Positions 1-11,884 of a stretch of DNA of 64,000 nucleotides are shown in pieces (the first letter of the stretch is position 1; each line of letters begins with the position of its first letter). Source of the DNA: Allacma fusca (Eukaryota; Arthropoda; Collembola; Symphypleona; Sminthuridae); assembly GCA_947179485.1 (NCBI GenBank), contig OX359245.1, forward strand, positions 46,053,067 to 46,117,066, in the 5' to 3' direction. The notes beneath the pieces are model-generated. The model was not told the DNA's origin, made no database searches, and was given only the letters and a program-made list of their open reading frames with translations. The position numbers and the translations under genes are program-made.

Positions 1-470
1 TTTCGTCCTATTTGGGACTCGTCAGTACAGCGCAAACAGAAAAAAATGACTAGCGACTGACTTCGTGAACCGTCAGTGGCAGAATGAAGATTGACGTAGA
101 AAATAAAAATATTATTTTCTCAACTTCAATTGCTGCTCGAAATAATTCAATGTTTGTTTTTTGGAAAAGAGATGGTTACATCTCAATATCCATGGTGCTC
201 AACGGAGCAGCTATTTACAAAACTTGAATTCCGACCAGTGCGGATTGATTATAAAGAGGCAAGGAGTTTTTCATGTCACGAATTTGATAATTTTAAGGAC
301 GGAAAAGTAAAGTTGCTTTTCCGTCCTTAAAAGTAATAAACAAGTTACGGTGCAATAATTATTTTATGGTAAAAAAATGTGCAGGAACAATGAAAGTATT
401 TATTGAAAAAGCAAAACATATGCAAAAAAACGTTTAGCTTAAATTCATATGTTTAAACTAAAGTACCAGG
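1..470. other. Intergenic sequence without a recognised gene
   Basis: AT-rich sequence with only short open frames that show no recognisable motif. Its one clear structure is the perfect hairpin annotated separately at 291-332. Confidence 0.5.
291..332. repeat. Perfect 17-bp inverted repeat (hairpin)
   Basis: Positions 291-307 (TTTTAAGGACGGAAAAG) are exactly reverse-complemented at 316-332, leaving an 8-nt loop. A perfect stem of this length is unlikely by chance. No known gene or transposon end is recognised around it, so its role is unknown. Confidence 0.75.
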
Positions 471-1215
471 GGACGCACCCGGGCACTTGCATAACTTTTG
501 GGAATGGGTACACGTTTTGGGTACTTTTCAGGAACGGGTACAATTTCAGGAACAGGTACAAGATTTTAGATGTGTGAACAGGTACAGGAACGGAAATTTT
601 GTACCTGCAAAAGTTTAGCATGGGTACAGGATAGTGTTTCTGATCGGTATCGGGAATTCCCGAGGTTCCGGTTCGGTTTCGGTTCCGGGACGGTTTCGGG
701 TCAACGCTTTAAAGAACCGTTACATTTCGGTCCGGTTTCGGGTCATCGGTTTATGAACCGTCAAATTTCGGTCCGGTTTCGGGTACAAAAATCAAAACCG
801 AAAGTTTTCGGAAAGGGTTTGTTAAAGCTGCATTTTTGAATGAAAACGCGAAAACGGCATTTGGCCAGCATTTGTCAACTATTATTTGAAAAGGCGACAC
901 AATTTTGACTTCCATAAAAATGAATCATATACATTTTCTGTCGGTTCGGAAAGGAACCGGAACCGGTTCGGGAACCGGTTTTATTTTCCGGATCGGTTCC
1001 GGGAAGTCAAAAATGTCCCGGACTCGAAAATATCGGTTCCGGTTTCGGGAACAGAATTGGTATTTTTTTCGGTTCGGGAAAACGAGTCGGGTCGAGTCCA
1101 TGTTTTGGTACCGTTCAGAAACACTAATACAGGAACATAACTTTTGTTCCTGTTTTTATGGGTTCGTGTTCAGGAACAGGAACAGGAAACAAGTTTTTGT
1201 ACCTTTGCGCTTCCC
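455..1215. mobile_element. Repeat built of degenerate GGAAC/GGTAC motifs, host of a nested MITE
   Basis: Positions 455-631 and 1127-1215 are dense in variants of GGAACAGGTAC and GGGTACAGG. The two blocks are separated by the MITE at 632-1126, so they are two halves of one older element. The ends were not fixed: the candidate terminal repeat AGGG(A/G)(A/C)GC is weak and no target duplication was found. Related motifs occur at 4826-6039 and 6492-7312. Confidence 0.5.
632..1126. mobile_element. hAT-type MITE, CGGTTCCGG motif family
   Basis: The ends form a terminal inverted repeat: TAGTGTTTCTGATCGG on the left against the complement of CCGTTCAGAAACACTA on the right. It is flanked by an 8-bp target duplication with one mismatch (GTACAGGA at 624-631, ATACAGGA at 1127-1134). 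The 495-bp interior is full of GGTTCCGG and GGTTCGGG variants and has no convincing coding frame. A partial copy in opposite orientation lies near 47929-48045. hAT assignment rests on the 8-bp duplication and the (C/T)AG ends. Confidence 0.8.
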
Positions 1216-1224
1216 TACTTTCTT

Positions 1225-1320
1225 GTAAGAAATTGTTTCAACAATATATTAATTTCAACAACAAATGTAATAGACCCATTCTTAATGTGAGAAAGAAAGT
1301 TCCAGACCAAGGCTGAAAAC
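1225..1320 (+). repeat. Isolated copy of the knottin upstream block
   Basis: This ~95-bp block closely matches 14680-14765 and, more weakly, 8270-8390, which lies upstream of the cystine-knot gene. All three share the string AAAG(C/T)TCCAGACCAAGG at their ends. It is probably the remnant of a third, otherwise lost, member of that gene family, or a dispersed promoter-like fragment. Confidence 0.55.
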
Positions 1321-1736
1321 TACATACAGGAAATTGTACAAACTTGTAATAATTATTTTATTTACGAACAATTTTTCGAAGGAAAGGAACGGCTTATAAA
1401 TTATTTGATTCTCCTATCTTGTTAGAAATACAATAATAATTGCAGAATTTCTAAAACCACCCTCATTGCTAAGTGTGAATGCGATAATTTCAGGTCACAG
1501 AGGTCAATAACGTTAAACAGACATGTTTTCTCGACAAATCAATTTGTTCGTCTTTTTTATTCTCAAACAGATAAGTTTTCAAAAAATAGCATGATTCTCA
1601 TATGCGGAAATGTTGAATGAATCCCAAGGGAATTTGCTATAATCCAAGTAGGTTGAAAAATATGAATGCGACTTTGTCCATGAGAAAATTAAATATAATA
1701 TAAAAAAATGACTATTGAATTGTCAAACCTACTCAG

Positions 1737-4530
1737 CAGGCACTCCGGAACGTCCAAAAAAGTGGGGGGACAACACTTTAAAATTAGTTTTCGTTACTTG
1801 GCTACTGACCACATACAAACGTATGTATGTGTAAGGTTACACATTATTTTTCGTTAATTTGCTCATATAAGCATGCAAAATATAGATATTTTAATTTTTA
1901 TTCCAAGATTGTTTTTAAAAGAACAGGCTTTCATAGAACACACCAACTCAATCTCATATATTAGAACATTACTTACACACAGTTAATACTATTGAAAGGT
2001 AAGTGTTTTAGGTAACTGTTTATGAGTTGATTTATGAGAAAAACCTTTAACACCTATTATCCTGAACCTTTGTTGGGATGTAATTCAGAGATATAAAGAG
2101 CCCTTTCACGAACTCTCTAATTATGAGCACTATAAATGAGGGGTCCTGTCTAAGTGACACGAGTGTATTGTGCGGTTAAAGATGTAAGGGGAAATACACT
2201 TGTGATTCGATTAATTACTTGGATATATTTATTCTTCAAAATATAAGTGTAACAGATGTTTCCCTTAGGAATATTACAGGTAAGAATCAGTCTTTAAATT
2301 AACACACTGAAATATTTCTAACCAGAGAGGCTAGTTCTTCTCTCTTGCCCTATTCAATCCAGAATGTCCTCTTCGCACACACTCATCCTCTCTTCTCTCA
2401 TCTATTTACATCTTCCAGAATTAAAGATATTCAAATGAGAATGTGGAGAGTTCTTCCTAAAGGAAATGTTTTTTTTTAAATTAACATTACATTTTTAACA
2501 TGCTTACACTATCAAAATGTTATGGATTTCAAATAGATGTATCAAAAAATCATTGCATTGATTGGCGATCAAGTTCCTGGAATGGAGTATGGACATAAGC
2601 CCTCGGACATTTCCCCTCAGCACATAATCCCTCCGGTGATAATCCCTCCGGTGATAATCCCTCCGGATGTATTCCCTCCTACCGTTGGAGAAAATCCCTC
2701 GGTCGCATGGGTTGGTTGTACGACAGCAAGAGTCACTGCAACTTACATACTTTGCAGTTGCTATAGTAACTGCTATTCCTAATTCGTCGCACCCAAATCA
2801 TAACATAAACAATAAGAAACTACGGGTATTCTTATTTCGCTAATTACATTGACTAGCTTAAGTAAATAAACTGCAATGCTCTATAGTTCAAAATGAATGA
2901 GAATCACAATCAGTCAGTCAGTAGTAACCTTCCACATGTTCCCGATTGTATTCGAAAACATTGTACTTGTTTGTCCCACTTGCTGTTTCAAAGTGAGACA
3001 AACCATTCGGAATTCCTCGAAGCTATTCAGCATTGACTTCACGACTTTCTTCAGGTGTGAGAGTTTTACGATTGACTGACTCATCAGTCATGCTTCAATG
3101 TTTTTATACGACTACTTTAAAATTAATTGTTTGTGATCTTGATATATTATGTACAAATAAATGTAAATTGCAAATGCTTTAATTTCCTTTCCCGTTTGAT
3201 TCCTCCGGAACTGTAAACCTGACCCTAAAACTAAGCACTGAACCTAACTAAAAGCTACTGCTATTTGCGGTATTAACTGTAGTTTATAATCGAACTAAAT
3301 GTAATTATTAATCCAGCGTTGATTGTATTTATTGACTACAAAGCGTTGGCATGGAAAAATGATTCTGTTGTTTCAAACAGGGGGATTATCTCCACATTTG
3401 GAGGGATTATGTTAGAGGGGTTGTCTCCGGAGGGAATATCTCCCGAGGGAATACATATATCCAACCACCCCTGGAATGGTTCAATCTGTTCTTGGATTTT
3501 TGGTCTGGTCCAAGTTTAGAACCTTTCCACAAGATCTGTTCCACAATTTTCGTCCAAGGAACATTCTCCAGTAGATTTACTGGTTTAAAAGTGCATGGTC
3601 TTTTCCATCCGTTGGAACAGACTTAATTTTGTGTCAGTGAATTTTTTGATGTAAATGTTTTCCCCAACAACAATATTTCATGAATTATTATTATAATCAT
3701 TCAATTATTAATATCCTGAAATAAACTCCTTAGGTGACGTTTTAATACTCAGTTGTATTCTTTTCAGTAACATTGGAGTGTTAAATCTATCGAGTATATA
3801 AACTGCTCCTAGCAAATTTTTCGTTAAGCTCGTAATACAGGAATGGTATTAACTGTCTGGTCCGACATTTTGGAACAGATTTATTGATCTGGTATGAGTT
3901 TGGAACGAAATTTAAAGCAAAAGTTTCAAATTGTTCAAATTTTTGATCCAGACCAAGATTTTGGCCTGGATCAATCTGGCAAGGGGAGGTCAATATGTTC
4001 GGCAAACGTAGCGGGAAACCTTTAACAATAGGAAAGAATGATGGATAGAAAAATATCCTTTAAATTCTTGACGGGCCGCGTTGCGTTGAATTCCTAAGCT
4101 ACTATTTGAACAATCCCACAATTTCAACCCGGAATGTTTATTGCAGTACTGGCATAAAATAACATAAGTTCAAAATCATTATCAAGGAAGAAACCGGTAG
4201 ATTTAAAAAATATATTTCGGACTGCAGTTTTATGACCCACTACTTTCACTACTCAATTCTGGTAGTTACCTAGATGAACGGATGAAAAAATATTTTACAA
4301 TTTGTTTAAACATTTTTGTTTAGTAGAAATAGTTTGTTTCGAGTTTTTCAAACATAAGTAATAGCAGTTTGTGAAGGATTTTTTAAAAATTGAATAGGAG
4401 TTTTGACAGCAAAAAGTTAAGGAAAGGTTAACTTGATTCTTGAAAAGTGGGGGGGGGGGACAGTAGTACAGCCTGTCGTTTTTTGGGAGGGTCAATGTCC
4501 CTCCTGTCGCCCCTTGTTGCGGAGTGCCTG
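1737..4530. mobile_element. hAT-type transposon, 2.8 kb, non-autonomous, with nested MITE
   Basis: The element starts CAGGCACTCCGG and ends GCGGAGTGCCTG. It is bounded by a perfect 8-bp target duplication CTACTCAG (1729-1736 and 4531-4538). G-runs next to both ends (near 1765 and 4446) form a second inverted motif. No transposase was recognised inside. A second element (2586-3470) is nested in it. The stretch 3480-4000 has another degenerate array with GATCTGG, GATCCAG and GTCTGGTCC variants. Confidence 0.85.
2586..3470. mobile_element. Nested hAT-type MITE, AATCCCTCCGG motif family
   Basis: Flanked by CTGGAATGG at 2577-2585 and again at 3471-3479 (9 bp, or 8 bp plus a chance base). The left end has tandem copies of AATCCCTCCGGTG, and the right end has the inverse motif GGAGGGAATATC. 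The outermost bases pair only approximately (GGACATAAGCCCTCGG against GGATATATGTATTCCCTCGG). It is 885 bp with no recognised protein, and it lies inside the older element at 1737-4530. Confidence 0.7.
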
Positions 4531-4825
4531 CTACTCAGTACAAGCACTGATTACCAGAGATTGACATTAAATCATCAGAAATTCTCCTTTCAGCATTTCC
4601 TTCAATTATTACGCTCCTAAAGCTTAATTTCTCCAACCTTGTTCCGTGCTTTTCTTGACATGGCCACAGTTCTCAAGGTAAAGACCTATCGCCCTCAAAA
4701 GTTGTAAAATACAAACAAACATCAAACGATTTCCCTAAAAAGATTTTGCCGGAGGATAAAATTGAAATTACAAAATAAAACCAGCCCAGCTCAAATACAT
4801 TAAAGGCATGTGACGTCACACACAG

Positions 4826-6039
4826 TAGTGCATCGCATGGGTACAAAAATGCTGGACATGGACCGAAATAGTGGGTACCGGTAAAACTCGTACCTTTACC
4901 CGTACCTGATTATAAGTACCCATGAAATAAATGTTGGTACCTGGACCTGATTATTTTGCAAGTAGTGCGTACCTGTACCTGAATTTTACCCGTACCCAAG
5001 ATATACCCAATATATGGACCTGTACCTGAAAATTTATTTTTCATGCGGACCTGTACCCAATCAAGTACTTTAAAAAGAATTACTGTAAACGACTCAACAT
5101 GATGACATTCGATGATTTGCATCACAACTATTACAAGCTAGAGAAAATTTAACCTCGCCATAATTTTGCAAAGCTAGACATCGTAATGGAACTATAACTT
5201 CTATAGATCTGAAGTATTGCCATCTTTAATTAAATATTCCACTTCTAGGTCACCCTCCATAATCACAATATCATTTAACTTCATTTTGATTGAATCACAA
5301 GTGGAATTTGTAATTACATGTACTCATTGCTGGCACGTTGTGCTAAGTTGGTTAACCATCTCTATTGCGTTAACGTATGCTTGTCAAAAATTACGATAAA
5401 TTCCTGAAAACACGCTGAATAGCAAAAAAAATCTTTAGTTTTAGTTAAAGACGCGAAGTGAAATATATATAATATATTAAATAAGGATACAGGTTCACTT
5501 TTTAACACAAGGCTTATATTTTATATAATTTTTTTATATTTTTATGATAAATCAATAATTTCAATTTTTCGATTTTTATGGGTTGTAATATGCAATATAT
5601 TGAATATACTAGTATATCATTTGCCTGACGAAGATTAAAATCTCGAAACGTTGCTGCGAAAAAAAAATAGGCTTCGTGTTACAAAGGGAAACTGTACCTT
5701 TATTTAATATAAAATAAATCTTTAGGTCGGAAAAAGCCACGTACTAAACTAGATGCCTCGTAAGATGGATTTCTGTTAGTTAAAGTACCCAGATTTTCAG
5801 GTACTAATTTATCAGGTCCAGGTATATTGCAAGCTTGTACCTGTTCCTGTCAGGTACAACCCAAACACTTCCAAGTTTGTACCTGTACCCAATACCCGGC
5901 TTTGTTCCCAAAATTTGGGTATATATAGCTAGTACACATAACATACCCATTCAGTTTGGGTACATAAACAGAGTACCCATTTCGGACATGGACCTGTACC
6001 CAAATACTCAGGTACTACCCGTACCCATGCGATGCACTG
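4826..6039. mobile_element. hAT-type element, GTACCTGTACC motif family
   Basis: Left end TAGTGCATCGCATGGGTAC; right end the complement of CAGTGCATCGCATGGGTAC. The flanks are ACACACAG (4818-4825) and ACGCACAG (6040-6047), an 8-bp duplication with one mismatch. About 240 bp at each end are packed with GTACC, CCTGTACCC and GGTACAGG variants arranged in inverse orientation. The middle (5080-5780) is AT-rich and noncoding. It is 1214 bp long. Confidence 0.85.
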
Positions 6040-6181
6040 ACGCACAGCCACTCATTCTTGTGGATGGTGGATCAATGGCTTTGTATAGTCAATATAGAAT
6101 AGGAGATTTTGGGGACATGTAAACATTATATTTTGAACCTCCCTTAGTTGATTACATTTTTAGTTTTGAGAAATTAAATAC

Positions 6182-6314
6182 CTCTGTAATGCTCAAAATT
6201 TGCCGTGGTAACCCTCGCGACGATTGGTACATTATCTGAGTTAGCAATGGTGTATTGGAAGACGGCAAAAAGAAAACCAGCAATGAGCATTTTTTCCATT
6301 AAATAGGACTTCAT
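6182..6314 (-). CDS. Possible first exon of a small secreted protein
   Basis: The minus strand has an ATG at 6312-6314. It opens a frame with a basic start, a hydrophobic core (MLIAGFLFAVF) and a likely signal-peptidase region near IANS. A possible splice donor (CAGAG then GTATTT) follows at 6181-6182; if it is unused the frame stops at 6174. No downstream exon was found, and a hAT element begins 135 bp further on. The outer edge of the big inverted repeat falls on this start codon, so the right arm lacks the coding part. No family was recognised and it may be noncoding. Confidence 0.25.
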
Positions 6315-6491
6315 ATTGACAATACTTCTTACGTTTCTTCCAACCACCGGCACCTGCTCCCTCAATAATTAATTAAATGCATATTCGTTTACTCAAACAT
6401 GGAAAGAAATATTTTCTCATCTTTGCAGACTGTGGCTGTACAGGGATGTAAACAAATGACTTTTCTATTGAGTATGGATAAGTGCATGGAG

Positions 6492-7312
6492 CAGTGCCTG
6501 TCATGGGAACGGGTCACACCCGGGTGTTTGGGTGCAGGAACGGGAACGGGTATCATATGGGTGCAAAATGTTTTCACCCAAAAGTGTGGGTACAGGTTTG
6601 GGAACCAACCTTCCCAATTATAGTATGTGGGAACAGGAACCCATATGGGAACGGGTGCAATACAGGGTGAATGGGATCTGTACCCAACAGGATCGGGAAC
6701 GATATGCTGAAAAACCCGTTTCTGTTCATGCGTACCCGTGAACAGAGGAATCTTGCGAGCATATCGATAATTACACGATTGATTTTTTTGGCGTGGTGTG
6801 ACCTATTAATTTTGTGTCGCTGCTGTAGTTTAGAGGCAAACGCTCTTTGTTTGAACCGAAAATCCCACGTCGAATGATGAAATGTGACAATAAAAATTAA
6901 TTCTATGCGTATGTTGTGCTGAGCCGTTGTAAGGTGACTTGAAATACAAAATTAATTACTTAAGTAGAATGAAATATAACAAATAGATTGAGTGCAATTT
7001 TGTATAGCAATTGTTACCAAAAATTGAAACAATAAGAATATATAAAATATAACTTTTATCCTTGAATACATGAACTTCCGTTTCGGGTACGGGAACGGGT
7101 TCCAGGGTTTTGGGTGCACCCAAAATTAATTTTTGGCAACAGGAACGGGTTTGGGTGCTATAATTTTAAAAATTTCGAGTCTGGGTGCGGCACTTTTGTT
7201 CACAAGATTTCGGGTGCAATTTGGGAATTGGGTTCTGCCTTGTACCCAAACCCGAACTGTGGGAACGGGAAAGGTAACGGGGACAACTTTTCTGTTCCCA
7301 TAACAGGCACTG
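6492..7312. mobile_element. hAT-type MITE, GGAACGGGTGC motif family (left arm)
   Basis: Ends CAGTGCCTGTCATGGGAAC and the complement of CAGTGCCTGTTATGGGAAC. It is flanked by a perfect 8-bp duplication GCATGGAG (6484-6491 and 7313-7320). It is 821 bp. Both ends contain degenerate GGAACGGGT and GGGTGCAGG arrays in inverse orientation. The AT-rich middle is noncoding. Confidence 0.88.
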
Positions 7313-7614
7313 GCATGGAGTTTTCGAGGTCAAGAGATTAAGTTTTCCGTCGAGCAATTATTTTTGTTAACTGCCATATCCTCCTTCTGAGGAAATACTT
7401 TGTACACATCTATATCCATTGTCCGCATGTACTAGATCCTTACTTTCGTAACGAAAATCTTCCGTGTGTTCAATCTGTACCATTACATAGGAGGAGTGTA
7501 TGTAAACAAAGCGGGAGAAACATTAACTTGCAAATTCTCAAATTTGAAATGCTGTGAAAGCATTTTCAATAATTGCGTTAACGAAAGATATGTAACGGAA
7601 TACCAAATGCAGGA

Positions 7615-7865
7615 ACATGACAGTTAGGGCTCTCAATGGATCGGATTCATCCGAACAGATACTTATCGGGTACGGATAGGATGAAACCGATGAATATCCT
7701 ATCCAATATTCTTCCGAACGCATCGGTTATGTCATTTAATCCGAAAAAAATCACGGATAGGATCGTACACAACTACATAAATTATCCGAAAGGATTGGAT
7801 GGTTACTTTGTTTAACGGATAATCCGACGGATTTCGGAGGATATCCGAGAATAAACAAACTTTTG
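7615..7865. repeat. Degenerate ATCCG/CGGAT motif array (left arm)
   Basis: This ~250-bp stretch is dense in GGATAGGAT, ATCCGAAAGGAT and ATCCGACGGATTTC variants. It resembles the interior of the other motif-array MITEs. A clear terminal repeat with target duplication was not found, so it is probably truncated. A mirror copy lies at about 35875-36120. Confidence 0.55.
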
Positions 7866-8254
7866 AAAACATGCTGACCCCTCAAAGAATTGATATCTGC
7901 TGCAATCAACGACAGGACATGAGTTCGGTGATTTCTCAAAACTTTAATGCTTTTTCAGCTCACACAGCTTTTGTAGCAATAGCAAACCTGCAACCGAACC
8001 TCAATAATATAAACATGTCAAGTATTTATGTTTTGACCAAATGTTTAGACAAATTTTGAAATTCAGCTACTATTCTAGTTACCTGTTCTTATAGGATTCA
8101 AATTGTTAAAGTTTTTCCAGTAAGTTAATTTTTGTGGGTACGTGATATGCGTCATTTTTAAATCCCCTGTGTGTAAATGCAATTATTATTGTCAAACATA
8201 TTTCCTAGTAACAATGCGACCGAACGTAACCCCATGTATAGAAAATTGATTAAT

Positions 8255-8395
8255 AGACTTTCAACAATTCAACTGTGAGGTATTTCTTGCTAGAAAGTTT
8301 ATTTCAGCAATGCATTCCTTCAATAACACATTTAGTCAACTCATTATTCCTTATGAAAGTTAGAAAGCTCCAGACCAAGGATTCTTATGCAATAG
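8255..8395 (+). promoter_or_regulatory. Conserved block upstream of the knottin gene
   Basis: This block lies 200-350 bp upstream of the recognised signal-peptide exon. It is shared with 1225-1320 and 14660-14770, ending in GTTAGAAAGCTCCAGACCAAGG. Conservation at three sites suggests a promoter or 5' untranslated exon duplicated with the gene. No TATA box or start site could be assigned, so the regulatory role is inferred. Confidence 0.4.
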
Positions 8396-8607
8396 TAGAA
8401 ATAGGTTTTTGTGAGTAGTTTAGTATTCACAAAGTTAACCGTGACAAATAACTACGGTTGGTCCCAAGATTGGAAATACTTTGATATAATAAAATGAGGT
8501 TATTCGATCATAATTTTTAAATGCATTGCTAATTAACTGCAGTTAGTAGATTAACTGTAAAAATATTTATTTCAGTTCTGTTAACATGTCATAATTTGAT
8601 TCTATAG

Positions 8608-9176
8608 GACTTTTTTTGTCATCCTTGTGCTAACGTGGTTGTCAACACATTCCGTGGAGTCCCAGTTTGATCAAGAATATAGATCGTGGCTTGGTTCAGC
8701 CCTTCGATCCAATCCATTTATTCCAACTGTATGCTTTTGTAATTTAATACTTAAGAGTATGTACCAAATCTTACATTGTATCAGCACTTGCAACATAATT
8801 ATATTTCATTTAAAACCAAAATAAGTGTCAGCCTGACGGAGAACCTTGTGTACGCATGACGGATTGTTGCTCCACTCACTGTTCAGCAAGAGTCCCTGGA
8901 CCAAATAGATGCACACCCAGCCATTGTGGTTGCCCACAGCCTCCTTTTCCTGAAGAACCTATAATTGAAGATGTGATACATTGAGAGCTGCATAAGCATG
9001 TGTTCAATTATTTATACTCTAGCAAAATATGGAATGAAATGTGTAAATGGTATTACATCTAGTGTCTGGAATACGGTATGTACTGTAGAGAACATCATCA
9101 ATGCTGCCTAGGATTTTGTTATATAAGGTCCCCAGCTAGAGCTTGTGCTTACCCACCGTGTATACCCTGCTACTAA
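8608..9176 (+). CDS. Secreted cystine-knot peptide gene with two alternative knot exons (left arm)
   Basis: Exon 8608-8728 follows a TCTATAG acceptor. It encodes a hydrophobic signal-like stretch (TFFVILVLTWLSTHSVES) and a linker. Two further exons, 8826-8984 and 9063-9176, each follow an AG, start on a cysteine codon in the same phase and end in their own stop. Each carries the inhibitor-cystine-knot spacing C-x6-C-x5-CC-x3-C-x8/9-C, plus two extra cysteines. As each carries its own stop, they are likely mutually exclusive last exons giving two mature peptides. The start codon lies in an unidentified earlier exon, or is split across the junction (first base of this exon is a third codon base). 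Role unknown: knottins serve as channel-blocking peptides, protease inhibitors or defence peptides, and nothing here decides between these. Confidence 0.72.
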
Positions 9177-9179
9177 GGC

Positions 9180-11880
9180 GGATTAGAAACAAAGTGGCAA
9201 AACTATTACATTGTAATGTTTATAATTTTAAGGAAATGATGTTTTGCAATTAATTCCGGTATTGATTGCTGCGTACGTCTTATTGACAAAGATTATTTTA
9301 CCAAATGAGTGTCTTGCTACAAAAAGAAAAGGTTTCGTGTTTTTTTATTGTAGTGTTATGTACAGTATATTCAGCTACTTCAAAATTCCTGAGAATTCGC
9401 TTAATATTACGTATTTAAAGTATTTTTTGATGAAACATCCAACTGAATTAAAGTACCAAGCCCCGTGTCATTAAAACATACATAATAACGCATTTCCGAA
9501 ATAAAAACTTCAGAATCTTGCGCTGTTCATACTCGTTATTTTAATAAATACAAATGTGCCACTGAATGAACATAGATATGCAAACTTCGAGTTTTATGAC
9601 ATTTACTGCATTATTTAATTGCTAGTGACGTGCGGATTTGGTGGATATGTAATATGTTGACTGACGGTTTGATTAATTTGCACGCGCAAATGTAGTATTC
9701 AATGTTTTTGGGTCAGTGTCTAGTATTTGGTTGTAGTTACTGGTTCTGGATTAGGAGTCGAAGTGCTGGCAGTAGCTAAAAAATGAGTCAGTTATGATTT
9801 CATTTTTTGCATTGTTGTACACATGCATTGCACTTAAATATATCTTCTGGTTCTTTATTAAGATCGTGAATAAGCTTTGAAATAATATGTAAATCAAAAT
9901 CTAATTATCAAAAGTTGGTTGAAATGGAAAGCGCTAGGAAAACTATCAACGTATAATACTATCCTGATAATCCGCATATACAGTATACTTGCATTAAACA
10001 AAATTATACATAACTATCTTTGGGACCGGTCGGAAAGTGAGTGACTTTGTAAGACGCCTGATATAAAATGAAATAAGTCTTCCGTACATGTTTCGCCTTT
10101 GGTATGTCCTGGTCAGGCACAAGTGCATTTTTTATGCAACTAGTTCAAAGAAACAAAGTTTTCTCTGGAGGGAAGGACTGTGCCTCTTATGATTCCTGCT
10201 TGGAGAAATTAAATTTTAATATTATTGTCAAATCTTTGTAAATTTTTATACCCCCCAAAAATTGTGTCTAGGATTTTAAAATTTAGCTTATCATTGTTTT
10301 AGCTTACAGAGTATATAAGTACCTTTCAAAGGATATATAAAGGATAGAAATGATGTACGTCATTAAAGGGTTATTGAGATTTGTCCTTTGGGAGGAGGCA
10401 CGTCTCAAAGGACTCCTTCTGGTCAACAAGAACGGTCTTGTCCAAATTCATGTCAAAATTTACTGTTTGTACGCTGTCAGCATTTTTAAAGTTGTTCAAT
10501 TATTTTCAAAATTTGATTAAAGTTCACCATATCGGTTTCATCAGTGTTACAATTAGCTATATGCTTGATGTTTTAGGAGTTACAAATCTACTACAAATAA
10601 TATAGTAGCGGGGAAATAATAACAATTTCCAGAGTCTACTTTTATCAACACTATAAATATTTTTATTTCTAATATGCTGATGATGCAGTCGTCGCTAATC
10701 GTAACGCGTAATAGTCACCAGGTTTTAGACATGGCAATCCAATCCAGTACACAGATATTTCACATAGAAATATACTAGCCAATTACTTATAAGTAAGTAC
10801 CCTTGCTCGGCCCTGTATCCATTTGGTTGTTTGCTTCCCTCTTGGCTATATTATAAAATTAATATGACCATAAATTTTGGTCGTAATTTTGGTGGAACAT
10901 TCAAACTCTGCCTGTAGAGCATACACGTAGCATTTTAATCAAGTATTAGTGCTGGAGTTACAGCGTCTGAGTCAAAGATTGGTGCAATTTTTCAGGAGTA
11001 CCAAGGTGCCGCTAATCTGCTCGTTTCTAAATTTTGAACACCAGTCGGAAGAAATTTAATTTTATTATATTCAAAAACTCTACTGAGCAACTATGGTTTG
11101 CCTAAAATTTCGCAGCGAAACTTCCGGGTTACCATAGCGGTTCGAATGAGCCACTGTACTTACAAGGTAAGACGTTTTGATGGTACTCATGGAGTTCTAC
11201 TTTCCCGGCCACAAAATTACCTTCCACCTGCCATCTGTCCTTCCACCACCCACTTGACGCGCCACTTGACCTGTCACCTAATCTTCCACATTTTGAATAT
11301 ATATACCTTCCACCTTCCACTTGACCTCCTTCTGGACCTTCCACCGAAATCTGACAACACCTTTCACCATACGCAACATAACCATCTGTATTCTAGATTC
11401 GAATTACAAGGTGCGAACCCAAGGTAGTTACTGCATTTCCCTCGTATGTAGCTATGCAAACTAGAACGCCAAAATGCTTCAATGTATTGCTAAACGTAAG
11501 TTGCACCATGACTCGTGCCTTATATAGTTGGTGGTTCGTGGTTAGTCGTTACAAAATTTGCAGTTTCATTCTTGGTGGACAGGCAGAGAAAATTGAAGCG
11601 ATGATGCGATAAACACTTCGGTATTTACTGGTACTACATTTATTATGTTTAATAAATTGTATTCTGATAAAATTAAAAGAGCTTTATATTTTTCATGTGC
11701 AAAATATTGGTGAAGTTTCCGTTTAGTCTCTTTTACATAGGGACAAATCTCTCACTCTGCTTCTGCTCAAAATAGCATTGATAATTGCTACTCACTATTT
11801 TGGCCTTGTAATCTCAGCAAGTTTAAACTACCGTACCAATGTAAGTGTAATGTGTCCAAGTTTACATATTTTTGACAGAA
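9180..11880. other. Noncoding stretch of left arm downstream of knottin gene
   Basis: No supported gene. Positions 9180-9560 are homologous to 14905-15985, and 10980-11200 to 16330-16660, so this is the first unit of a decayed tandem duplication. Positions 11190-11350 contain degenerate TTCCACCT and TTGACC motifs, whose inverse (GGAAGGT, AGGTCAA) occurs at 13990-14070. These could be the ends of another motif-array element, but no ends with target duplication were found. The mirror is 31865-34550. Confidence 0.45.
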
Positions 11881-11884
11881 AAAT

